Shown here: positions 25,678 through 33,122 of the stretch, one piece after another
How positions within the stretch are numbered: position 1 is the stretch's first letter
How the letters are laid out: each line of letters starts with the position of its first letter
Assembly: GCF_900104795.1 (NCBI RefSeq)
Contig: NZ_FNTG01000001.1
Location: 1,054,001-1,118,000 of the forward strand
Direction of reading: 5' to 3'
DNA: 64,000 bases
DNA from: Burkholderia sp. WP9
GTDB lineage: Bacteria > Pseudomonadota > Gammaproteobacteria > Burkholderiales > Burkholderiaceae
Translations under genes and position numbers: made by a program
The notes under the pieces: model-generated
Told to the model about the DNA's origin: nothing
The model's input: only the letters and a program-made list of their open reading frames with translations
Database searches by the model: none

Positions 25678-28179
25678 ATGCCAATCATCAAACGACCGCA
25701 TTCATCCAATTCTCCGTCTGGTGAAGACCGGGATTCCTACCAACGCACGCCAGGTCGCAATGCCGCTTCGCGCGACGCCGAGGCCAGCCGCCGTTCAATC
25801 GGCGCGACCCTCGCCATCTGGTTCGCCGGCCTGATCGCGACTATCGCGGTGGTGGGCGCGCTGATCATCGGCTATGCGCTGGTGGTGATGGGGCCGCAAC
25901 TGCCGTCGCTCGACGCGCTGACCGACTATCGGCCGAAGGTGCCGCTGCGCGTCTACACCGCGGACCATGTGCTGATCGGCGAATTCGGCGAGGAGCGGCG
26001 CAGTCTCGTGCGCTTCCAGGACATTCCTGATCAGATGAAGAAAGCGGTGCTTGCGATCGAAGACTACCGCTTCTACGAACACGGCGGCGTCGACTTCATC
26101 GGCATTCTGCGGGCGGGTGTGTCCGACCTTTCGCACGGCGGCGCCTCACAGGGCGCGAGCACGATCACCATGCAGGTGGCGCGCAACTTCTTCCTCTCCA
26201 GCGAGAAGACCTACACGCGCAAGATCTACGAAATGCTGCTCGCGTACAAGATCGAACGCGCGCTGACCAAGGATCAGATACTCGAGCTGTACATGAACCA
26301 GATTTATCTGGGCGAGCGCGCATACGGTTTTGCCGCTGCCGCGCGCGTGTACTTCGGTAAGGACCTGAAAGACATCACGCTGGCGGAATCGGCGATGCTG
26401 GCCGGTTTGCCGAAGGCGCCGTCCGCGTATAACCCGGTGGTCAATCCGAAGCGCGCGAAGATACGTCAGGAGTACATTCTGCGGCGCATGCTCGAGCTGA
26501 AATACATCAGCCAGGAGCAATACGACCAGGCGGTGAAGGAAGAGATCCACACCAAGAATCCGGGCAACGAATATAGCGTGCATGCCGAGTACATCGCCGA
26601 AATGGTCCGGCAGATGATGTACGCGCAGTACAAGGACGAAACCTATACGCGCGGCCTGAACGTCACCACCACGATCGACTCCGCCGACCAGGACGCCGCC
26701 TATCGCGCGGTGCGCAAGGGCGTGATGGATTACGAGCGGCGCCATGGTTATCGCGGGCCGGAAGGCTTCGTCCAACTGCCCGCGCCGGGTGACGACCGCG
26801 ATCAGACGATCGACGACGCGCTCACCGATCACCCCGATAACGGCGAGATCATCGCCGCCGTGGTGACGGACGTGAATCCGAAGCAGGTCAAGGCGCAACT
26901 GGTGGACGGCACGCAGCTCGCGATCAGCGGCGACGGTCTTCGTTTCGTCGCCGGCGCATTGAGCGCGCGCGCCACGGCCGCCACGAAGATCAAGGTCGGC
27001 TCGATCGTGCGCGTGCTCGCCGACGACAAGGGCAACTGGCAGATCACGCAACTGCCGCAGGTGGAGGGCGCGCTGGTGTCGCTCACGCCGCAGGACGGCG
27101 CGATTCGCGCGCTGGTGGGCGGCTTCGACTTCAACAAGAACAAGTTCAACCACGTCACGCAGGCGTGGCGTCAGCCGGGTTCGAGCTTCAAGCCGTTCAT
27201 CTATTCGGCGGCGCTCGACAAGGGTCTCGGACCGGCCACGATCATCAACGACGCGCCGCTCTATTTCCCGTCGAGCACGCCGGGCGGCGACGCGTGGGAG
27301 CCGAAGGACGACGACCAGCCTGACGGTCCGATGCCGATGCGTCTCGCGTTGCAGAAGTCGAAGAACCTGGTGTCGATCCGCATTCTGTCGTTCATCGGCA
27401 CCAAGTACGCGCAAGACTTCGTTACGCAGCGGTTCGGCTTCGACGCCGACAAGACCCCGCCGTATCTGCCAATGGCGCTCGGTGCGGGCCTCGTCACGCC
27501 GTTGCAGTCGGCGGGTGCGTATTCGGTGTTCGCAAACGGTGGCTACCGGATCAATCCGTATCTGATCAACGAGGTGACGGACGCGCGCGGCGAGCCGCTT
27601 TCCAAAGCGCAACCGCTCACAGCCGGTCGCGATGCGCCGCGTACGCTCGAGCCGCGTAACGCGTTCATCATGAACAGCCTGCTGCATTCGGTGGCGACGG
27701 CCGGCACGGGTGCCGGCACCAACGCGCTGCATCGTTCGGACTTGCAGGGCAAGACCGGGACGACCAACGACGCGAAAGACGGCTGGTTCGCCGGCTATCA
27801 GCAATCGCTCGTGGCGGTAGCGTGGATGGGTTATGACCAGCCGAAGACGCTCGGCAGCCGTGAATTCGGTGCGCAACTGGCCTTGCCGATCTGGGTGGAG
27901 TACATGCAGCGCGCGTTGCGCGGCGTGCCGCAGAGCGAGCCGGCGCAGCCGGACGGCGTGACTTCGGTCGACGGCGAGCTGTTCTACACGGACATGACGC
28001 CGGGCAATGGCTTCGTGGCCAGCATCGGTCTCGATTCGGCGAATCCGACCGCGGGCGTGAGCGACGCGGTCGGCGGCGTGGGACCCGCGGGCATGACGCC
28101 GCCGGTCGTGCCACCGCCTAGCGTTTCGTCGAACGAGAAGAAGCAGATCATGGATCTGTTCGAGTCCAACAAGCCCTGA
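25678..28179 (+). CDS. mrcA: Penicillin-binding protein 1A, bifunctional glycosyltransferase/transpeptidase
   Basis: An 833-residue inner-membrane enzyme that polymerises and cross-links peptidoglycan. A single membrane anchor lies at about 41-70. The GT51 glycosyltransferase domain shows E128-DYRFYEHGG, GASTITMQVARNFFLS and YMNQIYLG. A PBP1A-type OB-like insertion follows (IIAAVVTDVNPKQVKAQLVDG). The transpeptidase domain has all three motifs: S502-S-F-K505, S561-K-N563 and K692-T-G694. The C-terminal tail is Pro/Gly-rich. I place the start at ATG 25678 (MPIIKRP); the ATG at 25630 and an earlier frame are alternatives, and none has a good ribosome site. It is not next to pil genes, so it may be a second PBP1A. 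Confidence 0.93.
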   Translation: MPIIKRPHSSNSPSGEDRDSYQRTPGRNAASRDAEASRRSIGATLAIWFAGLIATIAVVGALIIGYALVVMGPQLPSLDALTDYRPKVPLRVYTADHVLIGEFGEERRSLVRFQDIPDQMKKAVLAIEDYRFYEHGGVDFIGILRAGVSDLSHGGASQGASTITMQVARNFFLSSEKTYTRKIYEMLLAYKIERALTKDQILELYMNQIYLGERAYGFAAAARVYFGKDLKDITLAESAMLAGLPKAPSAYNPVVNPKRAKIRQEYILRRMLELKYISQEQYDQAVKEEIHTKNPGNEYSVHAEYIAEMVRQMMYAQYKDETYTRGLNVTTTIDSADQDAAYRAVRKGVMDYERRHGYRGPEGFVQLPAPGDDRDQTIDDALTDHPDNGEIIAAVVTDVNPKQVKAQLVDGTQLAISGDGLRFVAGALSARATAATKIKVGSIVRVLADDKGNWQITQLPQVEGALVSLTPQDGAIRALVGGFDFNKNKFNHVTQAWRQPGSSFKPFIYSAALDKGLGPATIINDAPLYFPSSTPGGDAWEPKDDDQPDGPMPMRLALQKSKNLVSIRILSFIGTKYAQDFVTQRFGFDADKTPPYLPMALGAGLVTPLQSAGAYSVFANGGYRINPYLINEVTDARGEPLSKAQPLTAGRDAPRTLEPRNAFIMNSLLHSVATAGTGAGTNALHRSDLQGKTGTTNDAKDGWFAGYQQSLVAVAWMGYDQPKTLGSREFGAQLALPIWVEYMQRALRGVPQSEPAQPDGVTSVDGELFYTDMTPGNGFVASIGLDSANPTAGVSDAVGGVGPAGMTPPVVPPPSVSSNEKKQIMDLFESNKP

Positions 28180-28584
28180 TGTCCCGCAAGGGGACGTTCA
28201 GTGGGGCGCAGCAGGCGTGTGCGGGCCGCATGAGCACGGCGGAGTCCGCGCACGCAAGATTCTGAAAGTGAAGCGAAGCGGCGCCTGGCGCGGCTTTCGC
28301 TCGGATTGCCGCGTGGCCCACCCGGCGGATTGTGTGCGCGGCAGGCGCAGTGTGTTTTAATCACGCCTGCGGTGCATTTATCAAGGGTCCTAAAGGACGC
28401 CTATTCCCTAAACGGTTTCGGCCTCCAGCACCACTGCGTCTCGCCGCGAGCGGGACGTCCATTCTCGAACTCCGCGCCGCGCGAGACCCGGTATGACGCG
28501 CGCGCCTGTCACTTCGTCCGTTGGCAATGTTGAGGTTGCGGCGGGCGGCGTGTTTGCCATCCAGCATCCACCGGGTCCCGCCTC
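28180..28584. other. Intergenic region between the PBP gene and the acyltransferase gene
   Basis: About 400 bases with no gene I can support. A short stem (GTCCC-GCAA-GGGGAC) lies just after the PBP stop but lacks a T run. The second half holds TTATCAAGGGTCCTAAAGGAC with a small inverted repeat (GTCCTAAAGGAC, 28387-28398). A promoter for the downstream gene is expected but not clear. Confidence 0.45.
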
Positions 28585-29463
28585 GTGAAAAATCGAATTC
28601 TGATCTGTCTGATGACAGGTCTGCTGCGCGCGTTTGCGTTTCTGCCGTATAGCGTGGTCGCACGAATCGGCACGGGTATCGGCGCGTTGCTCTACCGCAT
28701 TCCGAGCACGCGCCGGCGCGTCGTACATACCAATCTGAAGCTGTGTTTTCCGGATATGAGCGACGAGGCGCGCGAACGTCTGGCGCGTGCGCACTTTTGT
28801 CACGTTATCCGCAGCTATGTCGAGCGTGGGCCGCAGTGGTTCGGTAATGCGCAGGCGCTCGCACGCCTCGTCGAGGTGGAGAGCGCAATCGATCTCTCGG
28901 ATATGACGGGTCAGCCGACGATTTTCGTCGGCTTCCATTTCGTCGGCATCGAGGCGGGCTGCATGATGTATTCGACGCGGCATCCGGTCGCATCGCTCTA
29001 TACGCCGATGTCGAACCTTCTCTTCGACGCGATGGCCAAGCGCCAGCGCGGTCGTTTCGGCACCGAGATGATCCCGCGCAGCGACAGCGTGCGGCGCGCG
29101 TTGCGCACGTTGCGCGAAGGCAAGCCCGTAATGCTGGCCGCCGATATGGATTTCGGCTTGCGCGATTCGGTGTTCGTGCCGTTCTTCGGCGTGCCGGCCT
29201 GCACGCTGACCTCCGTCTCGCGGATGGCGCGTGCGGCGAATGCGCGGGTAGTGCCGTTCGTCACGGAGGTGTTGCCGGACTACCGCGGATACAAGCTGAA
29301 TATCTTCGAAGCGCTGAGCGATTTTCCGTCCGACGACGTGTCGGTCGACGCGCGGCGTCTCACCGCGTTTCTCGAGACGCAGGTTAGACGGATTCCTGAT
29401 CAATATTATTGGGTGCACAAGCGGTTCAAGAACCGGCCGGCGGGTGAGGCGAGTGTTTATTGA
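28585..29463 (+). CDS. Lipid A biosynthesis late acyltransferase, LpxL/HtrB family
   Basis: A 292-residue inner-membrane acyltransferase that adds a secondary acyl chain to lipid A at the cytoplasmic face. The catalytic H(x)4D/E motif is present as His118 and Glu123 in GFHFVGIE. The N-terminus has one membrane segment (ILICLMTGLLRAFAFLPYSVV). PVMLAADMDFGLRDSVFVPFFG corresponds to the family's second conserved block. The start is a GTG at 28585 without a strong ribosome site. The gene stands alone, and an AT-richer accessory segment begins just after it. Confidence 0.9.
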   Translation: MKNRILICLMTGLLRAFAFLPYSVVARIGTGIGALLYRIPSTRRRVVHTNLKLCFPDMSDEARERLARAHFCHVIRSYVERGPQWFGNAQALARLVEVESAIDLSDMTGQPTIFVGFHFVGIEAGCMMYSTRHPVASLYTPMSNLLFDAMAKRQRGRFGTEMIPRSDSVRRALRTLREGKPVMLAADMDFGLRDSVFVPFFGVPACTLTSVSRMARAANARVVPFVTEVLPDYRGYKLNIFEALSDFPSDDVSVDARRLTAFLETQVRRIPDQYYWVHKRFKNRPAGEASVY

Positions 29464-30267
29464 TGCAGACCTGTGACGGGCTGCTGCAATGGGGGTCGCG
29501 GCGCCAGGCCAAGCGTGAGCAGGCGGCGTAGTTAAACGCATCGATGGACGAATCTCGTGCGCGGCCAAGGACTTAGTAGGTATCTCCGGATGTTATCAAC
29601 AGCTCTATCAACACAAACTGTGGATAAAGTGTCCTACGATGCACAAGGTCTCCGATCATGGCCGCACTCGGACGAGGGCACCCGCTTCCCCGGCCGAGTG
29701 AGTACTGGGGCGAAGGGAACCAGTGTCCACTCCCGCTACCGTTTCGATGGCGAGTCGCGCGAAATGCCACTTGGTGCATGGTCGCGCGTGGCGCTCGTCG
29801 CAAGATCAACCGAGCCGTGCACGGCCCTCGCAGCGGGAACGCTCGACCACAGCACGAACACACTCCTATAGCCCGCTTTCTGCGGGCGCAGCACTAGAGT
29901 CTGATATCTGCGCTTGATCTCTACGGCGAGAATGCCGAGCTTATTTGCTGAAGTGAAGGCGGCGCGCCAGTTCTGCATCTATCAAAACGTCGTAATCGTC
30001 CTCGGTGCTCCAAAAATTTTTTCTTCGTTGCCTCGGGGAATATGGCTGAATCGGATGCCTTGGGTTCGCCATTCTTTTGCTTTGGCTCAACGATATCTGA
30101 TAATTTTTGTTATGGGTTCCTACAGCTTGCGTCGGCATTCCCTGGTCCGGGTTTGTGTGAACGCAAGTCGCGCGTAATTTTAAGAGTTGTCGGATTTTCC
30201 GGTCATCTTGGTCCCTATAGGTTGCTTGTGCGTCAAACAAGTACAAAGCAAGCCAATAGGGATAAAA
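29464..30267. other. AT-richer accessory segment, left part
   Basis: About 800 bases in which composition falls: the 60 bases from 30061 contain only 24 G+C. Frames exist (for example a 112-codon one on the minus strand, 29941-30279, ending FWSTEDDYDVLIDAELARR). None has a good ribosome site or recognisable domain, so I do not call a gene. DnaA-box-like sequences lie near its left edge, and a small stem GCCCGC-TTTCT-GCGGGC is at 29871-29887. It looks like decayed mobile or toxin-related DNA. Confidence 0.5.
29593..29627. promoter_or_regulatory. Pair of DnaA-box-like sequences
   Basis: TTATCAACA (29593-29601, one mismatch to TTATCCACA) and TGTGGATAA (29619-29627, a perfect DnaA box on the minus strand). 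The pairing may be chance or may mark a DnaA-titrating or regulated site. No replication gene is nearby. Confidence 0.4.
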
Positions 30268-30501
30268 ATGAAAAGACAAAGACTGTACGGGGAGGCGGCC
30301 GGATCTTCGGGCCGTCTAATGGCTGCGTTCGTGTTGCTGATACTTGCGTTCAGCGCAAATGCAGACGACTGCTTCTCACTGTACGCGAAGTCCGGCGCCA
30401 CGCCGGGCTCCAAGACATGCAAGCTCGACGTGACCAGCAATACGCCTGGCGGAATGGGCAACTATGCGTGTATTAACGACCTCGCACTAATTGATCAGTA
30501 A
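30268..30501 (+). pseudogene. Truncated secreted N-terminus, Rhs/polymorphic-toxin-like
   Basis: A 77-residue frame beginning with a clear signal peptide (basic start, then LMAAFVLLILAFSANA-DD) and continuing DCFSLYAKSGATPGSKTCKLDV to GNYACINDLALIDQ. The pattern of cysteines and the Gly-Asn-Tyr-Ala-Cys block resemble the N-terminal region of Burkholderia Rhs-type proteins as I remember them. The frame stops at TAA; reading through gives CNLTETPPDC and then another stop. A premature stop in a once longer gene is therefore likely. ATAGGGAT precedes the ATG. The alternative is a genuine small exported protein. Confidence 0.5.
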
Positions 30502-30557
30502 TGTAACTTAACCGAAACCCCGCCTGACTGCCGGCATGGCGCGAAACCACCGAGTTG

Positions 30558-30833
30558 ATGCTGAGCGATCAGGCGCAGGTTCCCTATCCTTCGCTCGTGC
30601 CGGATTTGACGAGTTCTGCGAAGCGGTCAACGCTTTACAGCGGCCTGTTCAAGGGAGGTGATGGTGGATTCGTTAAATGCGGCGGTAGGGAAACTCATGA
30701 AGCCGAATGCTATGCTCAGTATGAAAACGACAGAGACGAATGCCGTCTCCTGGCCGGACCAAGAGGGAAGCGAAACTGGGCTCTATGCTTGGCGAACGCT
30801 TTTGACAGATATCAACAATGCAGGGGGTATTGA
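30558..30833 (+). pseudogene. C-terminal toxin-tip-like fragment, Cys-rich
   Basis: A 91-residue frame (ATG 30558; a TTG at 30555 is also possible) in a different reading frame from the preceding stub. Its last 50 residues carry five cysteines in a regular spacing with aromatic and acidic residues (ECYAQYENDRDEC ... CLANAFDRYQQCRGY). This resembles the conserved C-terminal tails of Rhs/PAAR-type polymorphic toxins. No ribosome site or signal peptide supports independent translation. Its stop overlaps the next gene's ATG (TGATG), the usual toxin-immunity coupling. I infer that the central part of a toxin gene has been deleted. Confidence 0.45.
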
Positions 30834-31108
30834 TGCTTAAACGTCCGCCGTATTCAATGGTTGTGACCTACGTCGAGAATCCACAACAGTTGATCATGCA
30901 AATTGTTGAGTCAGCTAGGGTGGCTCCGCTTCTGGCCGAGTGTATGGAAGTACCATTCTTTGTGGACGACGACGAGTTCGAATTTGACGACGAGTTAGCG
31001 CGGCAGCTCGGCGTAGCAATGCTTAACGTGATCGCGGAGGGGCGGCCCGAAGTCAAAAAGCGTTTAAACGTTACGCAACACCCCATTGACGCGTCACCAG
31101 AGGAGTAA
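30833..31108 (+). CDS. Small acidic protein, probable immunity protein
   Basis: A 91-residue protein with an acidic middle (FFVDDDEFEFDDELARQ) and no signal peptide or membrane segment. The ATG at 30833 overlaps the stop of the toxin-tip fragment and is preceded by AGGGGG, so it is well placed for translation. Small, acidic and directly downstream of a toxin C-terminus is the usual position and character of an immunity gene that binds and neutralises the toxin. I do not recognise the family. The codon use is less GC-biased than the flanking genes. Confidence 0.6.
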   Translation: MLKRPPYSMVVTYVENPQQLIMQIVESARVAPLLAECMEVPFFVDDDEFEFDDELARQLGVAMLNVIAEGRPEVKKRLNVTQHPIDASPEE

Positions 31109-31119
31109 CTGACCAAGTG

Positions 31120-31160
31120 CCCGGCGCTGCGACCATCGCAATTCTGATCGCAGCGCCGGG
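31120..31160. repeat. Perfect 13-bp inverted repeat after the immunity-like gene
   Basis: CCCGGCGCTGCGA (31120-31132) and TCGCAGCGCCGGG (31148-31160) form a perfect stem with a 15-base loop, starting 11 bases after the immunity-like stop. No T run follows, so it is not a standard terminator. It could be an RNA stabiliser, a recombination site or a terminator lacking its tail. Confidence 0.6.
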
Positions 31161-31269
31161 TAGCCCGCTGGTCCTATGAGTCCAGGTCAGCATCCAAGCG
31201 GTCTTCTCTTCACAGCGCACCCGCAGAAGCGGCGGCGTGACCCTCAAAAAGATCATGGGGGTGTGATGT

Positions 31270-31473
31270 ATGACGTTGAGTTTTCGGCCAGGCATGAGCG
31301 CGTGCGCCTTTATCACGGATGGGCTTTACCGGTATCTGAAAGAGCACCGGGGCGCGGGACCTGTGGAGCTGGTTCTTCGTCCCGAGCACAAGTCCGTGTT
31401 AAGCGATGAACTACACGTACTATTAACAGGCATCGCATACAACGGTGTTTGTCGGGCCGTGGGGAATGCCTAA
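31270..31473 (+). CDS. Small hypothetical protein in the accessory segment
   Basis: A 67-residue frame (ATG 31270) preceded by GGGGGTG about 10 bases upstream. The sequence (FRPGMSACAFITDGLYRYLK then PVELVLRPEHKSVLSDELHV) has the even, mixed composition of a folded protein, with no signal peptide or membrane helix. I do not recognise a family. It follows the toxin/immunity remnants and may be a second small accessory or immunity-type gene. Confidence 0.45.
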   Translation: MTLSFRPGMSACAFITDGLYRYLKEHRGAGPVELVLRPEHKSVLSDELHVLLTGIAYNGVCRAVGNA

Positions 31474-31602
31474 ATTCCCCTCAGGTGGCCCGCGAACCTT
31501 TGTGGGTTGGGATTTCGCGTGATTGGCGAAGACTTATCCACGGACTTGCGAACAGAAAACGGGGATAACTTCCTAACCGTCCGTACGGAATCCCAGGTTT
31601 AG

Positions 31603-33120
31603 CTACTCAGCGACTCCCGCGCTCGCCGCTGATGCCGAAGCCGCCGCCGCCGAAGCCCCACCCACCCCCGTCTCAACCGGCGGATTCCCCATGGCCTGGA
31701 ACAACGCCGCGGTGTCCGTCAGCCGCGCGCTCGTATAGCGGATCTCGTCGAGCTGCGCGTTGCGAAACTGCTGCTCGCTCGAACGGGTCGACGCAACAGG
31801 CAGCGCGCCCAGCCGGTAGCGTCCGGAGGTTTCATCGAAGATGCCTTGCGCCGAGCGCGCCGCAATATTCGCGGCATCCAGCGCTTGCGAGTCGTGTTCG
31901 AGCGCGGCCAACGTGTCGGCGACGTTCTGGAACGCGGCCAGCACCGTTTGCTTGTACTGCGAGACCGTGGCGTCGTAGGTATCGACCGCCGCACGTCGTT
32001 GCGCGAACAGGGCGCCGCCATGAAACAGCGGCTGCGACAGCGACGCTCCGATGCTCCAGATCGCGCCCGCGCCCGAGAGCGCGACCGGCCAGCTAAAACC
32101 GCCTTGTCCCATCGACGCGCTCAACGACAGACTCGGGAACATCTGCGCCGTGGCGACCCCGACGTCGGCCGCCGCGGCCTTCAGCGCGGCGTCGGCAGCC
32201 TGAATGTCGGGCCGCGAGCGCAGCAGCTCCGAAGGCACCACCACCGGTACCTGCTCAGGCACATGCAATTGCGCAAGCTCGAGATCGTCCGGCGCCGCAT
32301 CAGGCGTTCGTCCGAGCAGCACCGCCAATGCGTGGCGCGTGCTCAGCCATTGTTGCTTCAAACCCGGCAAGCTCGCCGACAGACTCGCCGCGCTCTGTTG
32401 CGCGCTCAACTGATCGGCATGCGAGACCGCGCCCAGCACGTACCGCCGCTGCGTGTCGCGCGCCTGATCGTTGGCGATCGTCACGAGCCGTTCGGTCGTC
32501 TCCATCTGAGCATGCAGCGCGGCGCTGGTGATCGCGGCCGTCACGATATTGGCGGCCAGCGCGCGGCGCGCGGCGTCGAACTGATAGGCCTGAACGTTGA
32601 CGCGCGCGGCGAGCGCGGCATCGGCGAGACGCGCGGCGCCGAACAGGTCGAAGGTGTAATGCGCCTGCAATTGACCGACGAAGACGTTGTACAGAAACGT
32701 GTTGGGTCCGATCTCGGGGATCGCCAGCGCGCGATTGCGGGTCGCCTGGCCGCCGGCGTCGATGGTCGGCAGCATCGAGCTGCCGATCTGCGCGCGCAAC
32801 TGCTCGCGCGCGGCGGCGAGGCTTTTGTCGGTCGCGGCGAGCGTCGGACTGTTGCGCAGGCCTTCGTCGACCAAAGCGTTCAGCGTGTCCGATTGATAAA
32901 GCTTCCACCATTCGGGCACCGGCTTTTCGCCGACCACGAACTGCTGCGTGACGCCTTGCGCGGGCACGGTTTGCGTCGGCTGCGCTGCGGCGCCGTAGTG
33001 CGCCGGCTGCGGCATCGCGGGCGGCTCGCCGCTCGGTCCGAACGAGCAGGCGGCGAGCGCGCATGCCACGCCAGTGAGCGCGGCGAGGCGCGAATATCGG
33101 AAGAACGTGGGCGTGGTCAT
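31603..33120 (-). CDS. RND efflux outer membrane lipoprotein, NodT/OprM family
   Basis: A 505-residue outer-membrane channel subunit of a tripartite efflux pump. The signal peptide ends in a lipobox (LAAC, Cys at about residue 25), so the protein is lipid-anchored. Two OEP repeats follow, with typical EWWKLYQSDTLNALVDEGLRNSP, SLPGLKQQWLSTRHALAVLLGRTP and LRSRPDIQAADAALKAAAADVGVATAQMFPS. The C-terminus is Ala/Gly-rich. The ATG at 33120 begins two bases after the stop of the RND gene, the third position in the operon adaptor-pump-channel. Confidence 0.94.
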   Translation of the reverse strand: MTTPTFFRYSRLAALTGVACALAACSFGPSGEPPAMPQPAHYGAAAQPTQTVPAQGVTQQFVVGEKPVPEWWKLYQSDTLNALVDEGLRNSPTLAATDKSLAAAREQLRAQIGSSMLPTIDAGGQATRNRALAIPEIGPNTFLYNVFVGQLQAHYTFDLFGAARLADAALAARVNVQAYQFDAARRALAANIVTAAITSAALHAQMETTERLVTIANDQARDTQRRYVLGAVSHADQLSAQQSAASLSASLPGLKQQWLSTRHALAVLLGRTPDAAPDDLELAQLHVPEQVPVVVPSELLRSRPDIQAADAALKAAAADVGVATAQMFPSLSLSASMGQGGFSWPVALSGAGAIWSIGASLSQPLFHGGALFAQRRAAVDTYDATVSQYKQTVLAAFQNVADTLAALEHDSQALDAANIAARSAQGIFDETSGRYRLGALPVASTRSSEQQFRNAQLDEIRYTSARLTDTAALFQAMGNPPVETGVGGASAAAASASAASAGVAE

Positions 33121-33122
33121 AC

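Noticed and set aside
25188..25680. Conjugation origin (oriT) next to the MobC-like gene
   Set aside because: No relaxase gene and no nick-site-like inverted repeat that I can support.
29560..29640. Replication origin
   Set aside because: Two DnaA-like boxes are too few, and there is no AT-rich unwinding element of note nor any dnaA, repA or parAB gene nearby.
29941..30279. 112-codon minus-strand gene in the island
   Set aside because: The C-terminal end looks protein-like, but there is no ribosome site or recognised domain, and it overlaps the leader of the secreted stub. I keep it only as a note.
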